DNA from: Otatea glauca
Taxonomy: Eukaryota > Streptophyta > Magnoliopsida > Poales > Poaceae
DNA: 64,000 nt
NCBI GenBank assembly: GCA_036346275.1
Contig: CM070723.1
Span: forward strand, 32,990,176-33,054,175
Reading direction: 5' to 3'
In this document: piece by piece, positions 1 through 11,556 of the stretch
How the letters are laid out: each line of letters opens with the position of its first letter
Position numbering within the stretch: position 1 is the stretch's first letter
Position numbers and translations under genes: made by a program
Notes under the pieces: generated by a model
Told to the model about the DNA's origin: nothing
Databases searched by the model: none
Seen by the model: only the letters and a program-made list of their open reading frames with translations

Positions 1-1142
1 TCCACGGCTCGGATCGGTTCCACTGTGAACTCGGTCCACCAACACAGTGCTTCCACGCGGCAAGATCTGAGCCGTTCATTGAATCAACGGTTAGATCTCA
101 TGCGTCACACCGCACTGCCTCGAATCCACGAGACACGCGTTGCGCATCCGATGGTCGCTCAGATCCAACGGCTGGATCCTACGCACCGACTCGGCGACGC
201 ATCGTGTTCTGCACCACCACGCGTCGCGCAGCCTGCGGGACTCCCGGATCCGACGGCTGGATCTCGCGCACGTTCGGCGGCGACTCGGCTCACGCGCGGC
301 CACGTGGCAAGATCGTAGCGGTGCGCCTGAAAGCAATGGTCGGATCTGGTCTCTGCCCCGGTCAACGCGCACACGCGTCTGCGTGCGATTCGGCAAGGGT
401 ACGACGCCATCACCGTCGCACGTTAAAATTATCGGCGAGAGGAAGCAAAAACAACGGCGGCGAGAGGAAGCAACTACGATGAGCTCACACGGGCGCTAGA
501 GAAGGTCTCGGCGTGCGTGCAAGGAGTCTAAAAGGAGTGACGAGAAGAGCTCTACACGGCGCAGCAACCGACAGTTTAAAAGGAGCCTCGACATGCGCGC
601 AAACACCGGCGAAACGAGCGGAAATGCTCAGCGGCGTTAACTCCGGTGATTACGCCCGGTCAGACCAACATGGCTCCATCACGACCGTCCAAGCAGCGAC
701 GATCCGAGGGTGCACGTTCGCGGGTGACGCGGCGCAACGTTGACCGTTGGATCTTGATCCGACGGCTCGATTGCGCGGCGGCTAGGATTTCGGCGAAGTG
801 GCTGCGCGGGCTGACGGCGAGCGGGCTGATTTGGGCCGGACCGAAGGGTTTCGGTACAAACACTATTCATCCGATTTCTAATACATTTTCTAATTAAAAT
901 AATTGAGTTAAATAAACAAAGCCTAAATAAATAGCAAAAATACCCAGAAAAATTCTGGGAAATATTTTGGAATTTTTAGAACTCAGATAAAATATTTCCA
1001 ATAAAACTTTGCATAAACCTTTCTATGAATTTAATGAAATTCAAGAAATGTCAAAAATGAATAAATCCAATAAATTCTAATAAATTCTCAAAAATAAAAA
1101 ATACTCCAAAATTTAAATTAGAGTAAATTTCAGTGTGTTACA
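1..1142 (-). repeat. Tekay-1 3' LTR (partial, cut by window start)
   Basis: This matches 20140-21671 of the 5' LTR over its whole length and ends in the same TGTTACA (plus strand) at 1142. Compared with the 5' LTR it lacks roughly 460 bp (the segment about 20480-20940 is missing at about 430) and carries about 85 extra bp near 165-250, where the motif GATCC(A/G)ACGGCTGGAT occurs twice. The remainder lies left of base 1. Confidence 0.9.
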
Positions 1143-1157
1143 AACCTCCCCCTTTAA
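1143..1157 (-). other. Tekay-1 polypurine tract
   Basis: Read on the minus strand this is a purine-rich run (TAAAGGGGGAGGTT) directly abutting the 3' LTR start TGTAACA. That is the expected place for the plus-strand primer of reverse transcription. Confidence 0.85.
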
Positions 1158-1187
1158 CAGAATCTCGTCCCCAAGATTCAGGGCTGA

Positions 1188-1613
1188 CTACAGAAACAGG
1201 TTAGGAAACTCCTTCTTTAGGTCTTCTTCGCGTTCCCACGTTGCTTCACTTTCCAAGTGGCGGCTCCACTGAACTCTGCAAAAACGCGTTGACTTGTTCC
1301 TTGTTTCTCTATCCATTATGTCTAGAATCTTCATCGGATGCTCTTTATAAGTCAGATCTTCTTGCAGCTCGATTGCCTCCAAAGGTGTTTGCTCTTCTGG
1401 TACTCGAAGACACTTCTTCAATTGAAACACATAGAATACATCATGTACTCCTGCCAATGACTGCGGCAACTCCAATTGGTACGCAACTTCACCTTTGCGG
1501 CTCAAGATCTTGAATGGTCCGACATATCCGGTGCGAGCTTCCTTTGCATGAAACCTTCTCGACTTTGAGTAGGGTGACTCGAGGTACACAAAGTCTTCGT
1601 GTTCAAAGCTCAA
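1188..1613 (-). pseudogene. Tekay-1 integrase C-terminus and chromodomain-like tail
   Basis: A 141-codon open stretch at the 3' end of pol. Its first half (GPFKILSRKGEVAYQLELP...VHDVFYVFQLKKC) is the GPY/F-type C-terminal module of gypsy integrases. Its last about 50 residues contain aromatic and acidic positions typical of a chromodomain (YKEHP, VQWSRH, ATWEREEDL). In chromoviruses this tail directs integration into heterochromatin by binding histone marks; that role is family knowledge. It is separated from the integrase core (1834-2385) by a frame-disrupted gap. It ends about 30 bp before the polypurine tract, so this is the natural end of pol. Confidence 0.85.
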
Positions 1614-1833
1614 TTCCTCGCGACGATTGTTTGCATAGCTCTTTGCCTTGACTGAGCAATCTTCAATCTCTCTCTAATCATGGCGACCGCTCTTCCGCTT
1701 CAAGAATGTCCGGTCCAAAACATGTCGCTCAATTGTCTCATTCCAATTCAATGGTGTTCGACAGATCGACCATACAGAGCTTCAAATGGAGACATCTCAG
1801 TAAACTTGCTTGGTAGCTGTTATTATAGCCAAT

Positions 1834-2385
1834 TCAAAGATAAGGCAAACACTTGTCCCAGGAAGTAGAATATGCTAAAGCACAAGCCCTCAACATATCT
1901 TCCAATATCTGGTTAACTCTCTCGGTTTGACCATCTGTCTGCGGATGGTATGATGTATTGAAGTTTAAACGATTTCCCATTGCCTCATGTAGCTTACTCC
2001 AGAATCTTGAAGTAAACTGAGTTCCTTTGTCCGACACTATCGTCTTTGGTACTCCATGCAAACAGACAATTCTTGCCGTATACAGTTCTGCTAACCGGTC
2101 CCCTGAGTACGTTGTCTTTACGGGTATAAAATGTGCCACTTTGGTTAAACGATATATTATGACCCATATGGAATCATATCCATTTTGAGTTCTGGGTAAA
2201 CCGGTTATGGAATCCATACCAATTTCTTCCCATTTCCATTCAGGTATTTTTAGGGGTTGTAATAGTCCTGCTGGCCTCTGGTGCATAGCTTTGACTCTTT
2301 GACATATGTCACATAATGCGACATACTCAGCAACTTCCCGCTTCATGCTTGGCCACCAAAATCTTTCTTTTAAATCTTGATACAT
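1834..2385 (-). pseudogene. Tekay-1 integrase core
   Basis: An open stretch of 183 codons. It carries the second half of the HHCC zinc finger (CDICQRVKA) and the rve core: first Asp in IGMDSITGLP, second in TIVSDKGTQF, and Glu in GQTERVNQ, 35 residues after the second Asp (a D-D-35-E spacing). The catalytic triad therefore survives although the rest of pol is broken. The segment just upstream (2386-2440) carries the histidine half of the finger (HDSKYSIHPG) behind an in-frame TAG. Downstream the frame is lost before the C-terminal module. It would insert the cDNA into chromosomal DNA. Confidence 0.9.
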
Positions 2386-2442
2386 TTTTGTACTTCCTGG
2401 ATGAATTGAGTACTTGGAGTCATGGGCTTCCTCCGAAATTAA

Positions 2443-2682
2443 CTACTTTAAACCCTTTTTGTTCGGCACACAAATGCGCCCTTTAAACCACATAGTACCT
2501 TGCTCATCCAGTTTGAAATCCTTTGCCTTGCCTGCATCCATTTTGGACTTAATCCTCTTGATTTTGTCGTTATCTTTCTGCCCTTCCCTGATCTGATCTT
2601 CCAGTGTAGGTTTTACTTCCAAGGTTGCTAAGAATCCTTCTGGTACCATCTCCAATTCTAATTTCTGGAAATCCTTAAACAA
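2443..2682 (-). pseudogene. Tekay-1 RNase H to integrase connector
   Basis: A 79-codon open stretch rich in Lys/Asp/Glu (LEDQIREGQKDNDKIKRIK) ending in MWFKGRICVPNK. This is the usual linker before the integrase zinc finger in Tekay-type polyproteins. It lies between RNase H (2689-3129) and integrase and is interrupted by a TAG immediately downstream. Confidence 0.75.
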
Positions 2683-2688
2683 TTCTGC

Positions 2689-3129
2689 CTAACTTGTTTC
2701 CAACAGCATATTTACACTGTGGTTCTTTCTGCTCAAGGCATCTACCACCATGTTGGCTTTGCCATGATGATAATGAATTCCAACATTATAATCTTTGATT
2801 AACTCAAGCCATCTTCTTTGCCTCATATTTAGGCCAGCTTGCGTGAAGATATACTTAAGACTTTTATGATCAGTATACACTTCACATCTATTTCCGATGA
2901 GATGGTGACGCCATATTTTCAGTGCATGCACTACGGCAGCCAATTCCAAATCATGAGTCGGATAATTCTCCTCATGTGGCCTCAATTGCCTCGATGCATA
3001 TGATATTACCTTTCGGTTTTGCATTAACAGGCATCCCAATCCCTGACGCGATGCATCACAATAGATGTCGAAGCTTTGATGAACGTCAGGTAAAACCAAT
3101 ACAGGTGCTGATGTTAATCGTTTCTTCAA
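2689..3129 (-). pseudogene. Tekay-1 RNase H domain
   Basis: 146 codons open. It contains the gypsy RNase H signature: IYCDASRQGLGCLLMQ (first Asp), HDLELAAVVHALKIWRHHL (Glu), VYTDHKSLKYIF (Asp), and the terminal NMVVDALSRK (Asp). All four metal-binding acidic positions are recognisable. The enzyme degrades the RNA strand during reverse transcription. It follows RT after a small frame break at about 3130-3146, next to a T-rich homopolymer at 3156-3175. Confidence 0.9.
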
Positions 3130-3145
3130 CTTCTGAAAACTCTTC

Positions 3146-3917
3146 TCAGAATTTCTTTTTTTTCTTTAACAAGTGCGTAAAGGGTCTCGCAATTGTAGAG
3201 AATCCTTTAATAAAACGACGGTAATATCCCGCCATTCCAAGGAAACTACGGATTTGAGTTACCGTCTTCGGTTGCTCCCAATGCAAAACTGTCTCCACCT
3301 TACTTGAATCTACTGTGACTCCTTTTGCAGTCATTATGTGTCCAAGAAATTCCACCTTATCCTTCCAAAAGTCACATTTGCTAAATTTAGCAAACAATTG
3401 TTGTTCCCTCAATTTCTCAAGGACTAGCCATAAATGCTCGGCGTGCTCTTCCCTCGTCTTGGAATAGACAATGATATCATCTATAAACACGACGACGAAC
3501 TTATCCAAGTATTCCATAGAAAACCTTATTCATTAAGTTCATGAAATAAGCTGGTGCATTTGTCAACCCAAAGGACATAACTGTGAACTCGTAATGTCCA
3601 TATCTTGATGAAAACGCAGTCTTCGAAATATCCTCTAATCTGATCTTCAATTGATGGTATCCCGATCAAAGATCAATCTTGGAAAAGACTCCTGCTCCTC
3701 TCAACTGGTCGAATAAATCATCGATCCTTGGTAGCGGATACTTATTCTTTATGGTCACATCATTGAGTGCACGATAGTCTATACACATTCTAAAACTCCC
3801 GTCCTTCTTAACAAATAAGACAGGTGCTCCCCATGGCGATGAACTAGGTCTTATGAACCCTTTTTCCAACAGCTCTTCAATCCGTTTCTTCATCTCCACC
3901 AATTCGTCCGTGGACAT
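3146..3917 (-). pseudogene. Tekay-1 reverse transcriptase
   Basis: Two open stretches (3666-3917 and 3146-3517) and a linking segment of the same polyprotein. The N-terminal part has the WGAPVLFVKKDGS and RMCIDYRALN motifs. The catalytic box FIDDIIVYS lies near 3470-3490 with both aspartates present. The middle (about 3518-3665) reads through YGHYEFTVMSFGLTNAPA but is broken. An in-frame TGA near 3663 sits where the family has Arg in DLRSGYHQ, which fits CGA to TGA deamination at a methylated CpG. Catalytic residues are intact, but the frame is not. Confidence 0.9.
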
Positions 3918-3929
3918 CCGGTAGGGTCT

Positions 3930-4721
3930 CTAGGCTATCGGAGCTGTTCCTGGAACAAGTTCTATAACGAACTCGATATCTCTATCCGGCGGCATTTCAG
4001 GTAAATCTTCCAGAAAAACTTCCTCCAAACTGACGGCCTTCATGCTGTTGACCATCAACTGTCCATCTCGCACTGCTGTCGCTTCAAACTCAATCCTTCG
4101 CCCTTCCGAGCTCTCGACTGATATGACTCTTCTTCCACAGTCCAACACTGCCTTGTGCTTAGTTATCCAATCCATTCCCAGAATAACATCCAGGGTTTGG
4201 GTATTCAGGATAATTAAGTTCGCTAGGAACTCTATTCCATTAATTACTAGTCTTACCCCAGAACATCCTACTTTAGATCGGAGTTCTGATCCAGGGGATT
4301 GGACTACAAGCACACATTTAAGATTTACCATATCCAGATTGTTTTGAACAGCAAAATCTTGGGAAACAAATGAACGTGAAGCTCCAGAATCAAATAACAC
4401 AGTAGCTGGTACTGAGTTTACTAGGAACTTACCCAGTACAACGTCCGTAGCATTCTGGACCTCATCTGCGGTGATGTGATTAACTCGACCTCTCGCAGTT
4501 GCTTGAGATGGAGTTGCTGATGATGATGCCCCGCGGTTCACATTTGGCGCTGGAGTCTTTGCAGGTGTGTTCCCCAGATTAAAGCGAACCGGGGTAACAC
4601 CTCCCTTTTTAGGGCAGTTGTTAGCGAAATGCCCTATCTCGTTGCAGTGATAGCAACGTTTTCCCGCTCGCGAGTTTCTCCGCATCGTATCACCGCTCGC
4701 CGAGTTTGAGTATTCGCCCAT
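3930..4721 (-). pseudogene. Tekay-1 gag zinc knuckle and aspartic protease
   Basis: 263 codons open. A CCHC knuckle CYHCNEIGHFANNC lies near residues 23-36 and binds RNA during packaging. A Thr/Pro/Asn-rich linker follows, then the retropepsin domain. Its active site is LFDSGASRSFVS (D-S-G) and the second conserved block is IILNTQTLDVILGMDWI. The stretch ends with FVIELVPGTAPIA, the usual junction leading into RT. It continues upstream into the gag body (4768-5531) with a frame break near 4740. Confidence 0.9.
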
Positions 4722-4767
4722 CGACGATTTTTAGCAGTGGTGCCCTGTCACCGCCTTTGGGCTAGAA

Positions 4768-5504
4768 TCAGACAAATTGTTGGGGTGCTGTCCTCTGCCT
4801 CTGCTGGCCCAGACAACCTCCTTGTTGCGCTATTCTGCGTTTTCTGTTGTCATCCAACTCTTGGCGCTTGTCTTCCAAGATAAGGGCCTTATTAACCAGC
4901 TCCTGGAAGTCCGGGAACGTGTGGGTGATCACCCCACTGCAATCCGATTGAGCCCTTAATGAATCGGATCGCTTTGCCTCTTCGGTTGCTACATCCTCTG
5001 GTGCGTAGCGTGTCAACTGGGTAAATTTGTTCAAATAATCGGCCACTGACTGGCCCCCTTGCTTTAGGTTCCTGAATTCTTCTTTCTTCAATTCCATGAT
5101 ACCTTCCGACATGGTATCGATTTTAAAGCACCAAATAATTCCTCCTAAGTGATTTCTTGGGATTCTCATGTGCAAAGATGTAAATTCTCCCACCATTCCG
5201 CGACGGTTCCTTCCAATTGATGAGAGGCATAGAGTACCCTCTCATGTCCCATACACTGGGTTATGTGCAGTTTTGTTTCAGTAGTCCTCAGCCAATCATT
5301 CGCTTCCAACGGATTGGCATTACTCGAGAACGTAGGTGGGTGAGTCCTCATAAACGCTGACAGTTTTGAGTAGGGGTGTGGACCTTGATTACCCGCTGGT
5401 TGGGCATTTGCAGCAGCTTGATTGCATATCTGCTGCATAGTTTGCATCATGGTGCTCATCAACTGAGTTTGGGCAGCTAAGAAAGCTCCCAAATTCTGCA
5501 AATC
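4768..5504 (-). pseudogene. Tekay-1 gag body (3' part of split gag)
   Basis: Two overlapping open stretches on the minus strand read as a gypsy gag. One has SKLSAFMRTHPPTFS, then NDWLRTTETKLHI and VAEWWENL; the other has MELKKEEFRNLKQGGQSVADY and FTQLTRYAPED. They are in different frames, with a frameshift around 5165-5195, and the motif after WWE is damaged. The N-terminus of the same gag lies 11.2 kb away at 16699-16799, separated by the Copia-1 insertion. Codon phase is compatible across the insertion, so the insertion itself split an open frame. Confidence 0.88.
5500..5504. repeat. Copia-1 target site duplication, left copy (AAATC)
   Basis: AAATC immediately precedes the TG of the left LTR and recurs at 16699-16703 directly after the CA of the right LTR. 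A 5-bp duplication is standard for copia integrases. Confidence 0.95.
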
Positions 5505-7184
5505 TGAAGGACCATGTGGAGGTCCATCCATGTTTGTAATGAGTATTTGACTTTATTTGACCAAGGTGTGCTCAAGTTTGAGTTTGATTTGGATTGATTT
5601 TCAAAATGAAGCATTTTGAGTTGTTTCTGCCAGGAGTGGCAGTACCGGTCGTATGGACGCGGTAGTGATGAGTTGGATGGTTTATTGCACAACATTGTGG
5701 GCATTGCTATGTGAGGAGTTTCCTTGTCTTTGATGGTTGCAGGACGACGGTGCTAGGTCATGGTGAGGCGGAGGATGACCGGGACTAGGCGAGGAGCGTC
5801 GGAGGTCTAGACGGTTGGGAGATCGCCGGAAGATGATCGGAGACGGAGTCCGGGCAAGTCAAGAAGACAAGGAAATGAGATGATGTTAGCTAGATGCCGC
5901 GTGGATCAATGAGGGCCGTCGGATTGAGGTCTAGTTGATAGGTCAGCGGTCTAGGTAGTATGCTTTGAAAACCGTGCAAGAAAACCCGGTATGTGTGTGG
6001 GTTTTGGGTTAGCCCTTGCATGCTGTGTGTGTGGGTTAATCCTAGCCCTTAGATGACTGCTCTAGAGTTGAGGGACTCATCCAAGGGTGGTAGGTGGCCC
6101 AAGAGTAGTATAAATAGTGGTGGAGGGATAGCCTCCTTCCCTTGAAGGTTTTGAGGTTTTTGATGCTCCTTTGAGCTTTTGCCCACATGAATGTGAGGCT
6201 TTGTAACCTCTCCTTCCAGAAATGAAATGTTTCCTCAAATCATTTATTTTCTTTGTGCATTTACATTACGCATTTAAATTACGCAATTTACATTACGCAC
6301 TTAAGTTCAGCACTTACATTCTTGCAATTTACATTTATGCAATTTGAATTTGCCTCCCCTCCTTCTAAATGCTGTTCTTCTAGGATGTATTAAGGGTGTT
6401 CATTTGGTTTTACATCTTTCTTACACCCTTGGATAGACTAGAGATCAAGTTTTTTATCAATTTGCAAATCTGTCCAGAACTTGTTCTTCACGCAGCAGTC
6501 AGTATTTGATTTTTATAAACATATATAAAAATAATTTTTACATGATTCTTTTTGGAGAAGGTGCAGGACTCATATATACATCTGTATAAAATTTCTTGAG
6601 TCCACTGGTTGCACCGTTTGAGAGCTATGAAGTGAAAACCGAGCCTCAAACTTTCTGGTCGAAGTTCCTGACCTTCTGTATTGATTGATTTTTAATTCTT
6701 ATTCTACAAAGCTTTCTGGGGTGATTTTTGATGGAGTGTTTCACGACTCTACTGCTCACAGGGACAAAAATTCCCAAAAATTTTAGAGCAACAGAAACTC
6801 ACCAACCACTTGTTCCAACTGAGGACAATTTCTGAAAATCTGCTTTAACTTTTCTGAAAAGAGACTTTGGTATTTTAGCTTTATCTATTTTAGAAAAGAA
6901 GTCTTTTGAATTGATTCCTCTTTTGTTTGAACACTTGACAACCAAGATTGTGATTAAAAAAACCCCTCATATGATTCATGGTTCTTATCCATGCAAGCTA
7001 GGGGTACACATAGTTGTCTAATTGTTCTGGGTTTTGAAGGTGTGCGAATATGAGAAGCACCAATTTGAACGAAAATATTTGGGTGCTTTAGATTTTTATT
7101 GCAAGAGTGTTTGGAGTACTTTGAGTGGGGGAGATTTTATTTGGGATCATTCACCCCCCCTTTGATCGCCATTTCGATCTTTCA
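5505..7184 (+). repeat. Copia-1 5' LTR
   Basis: Starts TGAAGGACCATG and ends GATCTTTCA. It is near-identical to 15016-16698. The first about 220 bp are family-specific. A GC-richer block at about 5730-6200 is shared with Copia-2 and the solo LTR. The U5 part from about 6225 is AT-rich and family-specific. The T-rich end CACCCCCCCTTTGATCGCC precedes the terminus. Confidence 0.95.
6109..6116 (+). promoter_or_regulatory. Copia-1 5' LTR TATA box
   Basis: TATAAATA in the context AGTAGTATAAATAGTGG. The same box sits at the same place in the right LTR (15624-15631), in the Copia-2 LTR (40568-40575) and in the solo LTR (58795-58802). It is the likely U3 promoter, with transcription starting about 30 bp downstream. 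Confidence 0.8.
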
Positions 7185-7186
7185 AT

Positions 7187-7199
7187 TGGTATCAGAGCC
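7187..7199 (+). other. Copia-1 primer binding site (initiator tRNA-Met)
   Basis: TGGTATCAGAGCC begins two bases after the LTR end. It is complementary to the 3' end of plant initiator tRNA-Met, the standard primer of plant copia elements. Confidence 0.92.
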
Positions 7200-7239
7200 G
7201 GTTTTGCTCTTCCATAGATCTTGACCGGTCTCAAGAGCC

Positions 7240-9486
7240 ATGGCGATGGACATGTATTCCACCAAGCCTCCCATTTTTGCTGGAGTTGATTTTTCGTTTT
7301 GGAAATCGCGGATGGAGTCATACATCACTGCCCAGGGCTTCCTGATATGGCAGAAGGTGAAACTCCCGTATGAGGTTCCTGCTGATGAAAACGTCACGGC
7401 CGGAAATATGGCTGATGTTGAGACGAACGCTAAGGCAAGGAACATGCTCATACAGGGTCTTAGCCGCAGTGAGTATGATAGGATTTCTCACCTTCGTTCC
7501 GCTCACGATATTTGGGTGACCCTAGATGCTTACCATGAGGGCACTACTCAAATCAAGACCGTGAGGCAGGACCAGTTCAAGCGTGAGTTCAACAAGTTTG
7601 AACAACACACTGGTGAGAGTCTTGATGAGTGCTTCGATCGTTTTACCAAGATCTTGAGCGATCTTCGAGCAGTTGGTTGTATATACCCTGACTCGGATAA
7701 TGCTCGATATTTCTTGACCGCACTCGATTTGCGCGTTTGGGAGATGAAGGTGACCACCATAAAGGACACCACTGACCTGTCGACCTTGACTCTTGACGGG
7801 CTTTATTCCCGCCTCAAGACTCATGAGATCGACGCTGCCTCGCGGAAGACGAAGTCTCGCCGATAGCTTTGGTCACCGATCCCATTGATCCTCTCTCTTT
7901 CGATTCTTCGTTGGTTTCTCTCTCCGCCTTTGCGAGCTAAGCGATGACCAACTGGAAAAATTTCCAGAAAATGAGCTTGCTCTTCTTTCTCGCAAATTTT
8001 CATATGCATACAAGAGAGTGAGAGGAAGAGAGGTGGGATGATCACCTGTTTCTAGTGTGGTGGCCCCAACCACATTCGAGCAAACTGCCCCAAACTGGAG
8101 AAGGCTAAGAACGATGCCGGCGGTTCGGCAAAGAACGACTACATCGACAAGAACCGCAATAAGAAGCCTCCAGTTCGTGAGCCGATGCGTGAGAAGAAGT
8201 ACCGCAACTTCTCCAAGAACAAGAAGCTCTTCCACCGCGTCCTCGCCGCGCTTGACGACATCAACCTCTCCGACACGGAGACATGGAGTGACGAGGGCGA
8301 GGATGAACCGCAAGAGAAGAAGGGCGGCGACGACTTCTCCGGCATGTGCTTCATGGCCGACGCCAACGGCATCAGCGACTCCGAGCTCTAAAGCGACTCG
8401 GACGAGGTACCCTCTTATGACCAGCTCAATGAAGCTTTCTGTAAACTAGGAAAATTTCATGCTAGAGCTAGAGCTAGGTGTATGGAGCTTGAGAAGGAAG
8501 TAGGTACCTTGACTCGGGAGTTAGCTTCTCTTAGATCTTCTTCCTGCCGAGTCACTGATGATTGCTCTTTGTGTGATGCTATTCTTGTGGAGTTGGAGAA
8601 CTTAAGGACTATGCATGATAGTGTGTTGATTGAATTAGATAGTCTTAAGTTGAAGAATGCTAGCGATAATTCTGTTGATGCTATTCCACTAGATGCTAGT
8701 TTTCTTCATGCTCACTCTACTCCATCTTGTGCTAATTTCCCTAAATTTCTTGCCGAAATTGATGCCATGAGCGAACACCTTAGAAAGTTTTCTGCTAGAA
8801 ATGATGAACTTGAATTGCATGCTTCTAAGGACCCAGTCAGCTCATGTGAGGGTTGTAGGCAACTAAAACTTGACAATGATGCTTTGAATGTCAAGTGTGA
8901 TCAACTTTCTAAGAACTTACTAGTTAAGTCAAAAACTGGTTGCCTGCTGTGTGTTGGGGTTAAGGATGATGTGGATCAAATCCATGTCGAGCTTAGAAAG
9001 AAATTAAAAGACCAAACCCTTAGAATTAGAGATGCTCCTTGCGTTTCTTGTGAGGCCCTCAAGATTGAGGCAGCCGTGCTAGGGGAACAAAAAGCACATG
9101 CTGAGAGATCTTCTCTTTCTCTTTCTGGTTCTTCTTCTTCCTCTCCTTCCCCCTGTTCTTCTTGTGCTTCTTTCTTTCGAGATTGCCAGTATCTTATGAG
9201 CACTCTCGAGAAGTTTGTTGGAGGCAAGAAGAAGCTCAATCTTATTCTAGACCAATCCAAGATTAGTAGATTCAATCAAGGTCTAGGATTTGATCCCTTG
9301 GAGCACGCTCGGGTGCATGCTCCCACCATTGTGCGCGGCTCCAAGAGTGGTGAAATTGTGGTAGCTCCCAGAGTGAGTACCACCATGTTTAGGTCTCACT
9401 GGGTTGTCCATAGGACTTCCGACTGTAAGGGTGTTACTCCTATTGCTTTCGCCACTAGCAAGGCGGCACACATGCACCTTCCGTAA
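7240..9486 (+). pseudogene. Copia-1 gag (long Sirevirus-type), broken
   Basis: Starts with MAMDMYSTKPPIFAGVDF about 50 bp after the primer site. The first 208 codons are open and hold the copia gag domain (FWKSRMESYI, VWEMKVTTIKDTTDLSTL), ending in a stop at 7864. The zinc knuckle at about 8045-8095 has a TAG where Copia-2 has Glu in CFECGGPNHIRANC. A Lys/Glu-rich region follows, then a 334-codon open stretch (8482-9486). That stretch is a heptad-rich, coiled-coil-like tail with repeated C-x2-C pairs (CSLC, CEGC, CVSC, CSSC) and a Ser-rich tract. Compared with the 511-codon open stretch in Copia-2, this copy has at least three disabling changes. Confidence 0.9.
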
Positions 9487-11500
9487 GAAGGATGGTCACC
9501 TAGTAGATTTCGCTTCAGCGCCAAGATCACTCAGCGTGAGCGTGTTGCTGCTCTTAGGGGTATTCAGGGTCATCCCCAGACTTTGAGTGCTCCTAAGGTA
9601 CACACTGCTTCTAGACAGGTTAGAGAGTCGCCTGTTTTTGGGTAGCGTCCAGGACTCGGTTTTCACGCTGGTTCTTCGAGTTTGTCTTGGAGCTGTTCGT
9701 AGTCAGTCTTTCCGCCATCCTTTTGATATTCCTCGTTTTTCCCATCGAGGTAGATATCAGCGGCGTGAGGTGTTTTCTGGTAGGAGATTTAGGAAGCCCC
9801 ACTGGGATGGTCTAGCTTTTGCACCACGGTGGGCTAACCAGATTCGACTTTCTAGATCATCTACTAGAGTTGCTACCGATCATGTTAAGGTTAAACGACA
9901 GAGAGACACTCGAGTCCGCCTTCTTCTTCGTGGTCGGTACTGAGGTGTCGTGGTTCAAGATTGGGTTCCCAAGTCTTCACTCTATCCCAAGATCGAGTCA
10001 TCTTTTCTCTTGTGTCTTGATCAGTTAAATCGGATGGGGAAGGGCAATGTTTGGATTGTTGACTCGGTTGTTCTCGTTATATGACCGAGATTCTCGCTGG
10101 TTCTCTTCCTAGTCCGAGCCCCGTGATGAGTTAATCACTTTTGGGGATGCATCTTCAGTAGAGTCATTGCTAAAGGTACCATTTGCATTAACCAAAATTT
10201 CATTCTTAAAGATGTTGCCTTAGTAAGTAAGTCGCAATACAATCGCTCTCTGCTTCTCACTTATCGATGACTCTTTCGAGGTAAGCTTCAAGAGTAATGC
10301 CTTTAGAATTCTTGATTCATCAGGAGGGTTAGTTTGCGGGATTTCTAGATTTAGGAGAGTCTTTCGTGCTGATTTTTCTGTTTCTTCTCGAGACTCTCTT
10401 CGATGTTTGATTGCTTCTGAGTCCCGTGATCTCTCCTTCTGGCATAGGAGACTTGGTCACATTGGTTTTGATCATTTGACCTGAAAGTTAACACCACGAT
10501 CTCATTCGGGTTTGCCCAAACTCAAGATGGTCAAAGACTTAGTTTGCTCTCCTTGCCGACATGGCAAGATGGTTATCGCTTCTCATCCTCCAACACCGTA
10601 GTGATGATGATGCACCGTGACAGCTTTTACATATGGACACCGTTGGTCCGGCCAGAGTGCAACCACAGGAGGGAAGTGGTATGTTCTTGTCATCGTTGAT
10701 GATTTTTCTAGATACTCTTGGGTATTCTTCATGGCCTTGAAGGATGAGACTTTTCTCACTTCAGGGTTTGGTCAAGAGGTTGTCTATTGAGCTCCCTGTG
10801 CATTACGAGCTATCTGCAGTGATAATGGCACTGAGTTCAAGAATTCCTACTTTGAGAGTTTCTGTGGAGTCCGGTTTAGAGCATCGCTTCTTCTTCTCCC
10901 TACGCCTCGTAAGAATGGCGAGTGTAAAGGAAGAACAGACTCGGTTGAGATGGCCGTGACGATGCTAGATGAGTACAAGACTCTAGGAAGTTTTAATGAG
11001 GCTATAGCTACTGCTTGCCATGTTTCTAATCGCGTGTTTTTGAGAGCACATTTGCATCGCACTTCTTATGAGTTGAGGTATGGGCGAAAGCCTAGTGTGT
11101 CTCATTTTCGCGTTTTCGGTTGCAAGTGTTTTATCTTGAAGTCTGGTAACCTAGATAAGTTTGAGTCTCGCTCTTCTAATGGTATCTTTCTAGGTTACTC
11201 GACTTCTTCTCATAGCTATAGGGTCTGGAGTGTTGATGCGCATAGGATCATAGAGACCTGTGATGTGACCTTTGATGAGGCTAGCCCAGGAGCTAGACCT
11301 GATGTTTCAGGCTCTTCTTATCCCTCCGAGACCATCTTTGTAGAAGATGAGGATGATGGATATGATGGTGTTCCACCGGATCCAATCCCCTCTTCACCTG
11401 AGGTGCCTCCTGTTTCCATTTCTGCACCTCAGGGAGACTAGCCCTTGCCTTCCGACTCTCCTTCAGCTAGTGGCTCTGCTCCTACCTCTTCTGTGCATGA
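9487..11500 (+). pseudogene. Copia-1 protease and integrase region, heavily broken
   Basis: The protease start (GKGNVWIVDS) is visible near 10033 but frame is lost right after the active-site Asp-Ser, with a stop shortly after. The pre-integrase motif reads RRLGHIGFDHL near 10446. The integrase core (10560-10950) is readable only in fragments. The C-terminal part is open at 10950-11441, with TSYELRYGRKPSVSHFRVFG and GIFLGYSTSSHSYRVW, followed by an acidic Pro-rich linker. The intact homologue is in Copia-2 at 44355-45164. No functional protease or integrase could be made. Confidence 0.85.
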
Positions 11501-11556
11501 GGTAGAGGCCACTTCTGTTTCTGGACCTCCCCGTCATATTCAACGTTCTCATCCAC

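Noticed and set aside
7185..7200. tRNA-like sequence next to LTRs as a tRNA gene
   Set aside because: Only the 13-base primer binding site is present; no cloverleaf can be formed.
8057..8449. Arg/Thr-rich open frame overlapping the Copia-1 gag
   Set aside because: It is a shifted frame of the gag coding sequence; the equivalent shadow appears at 42471-42863 in Copia-2.
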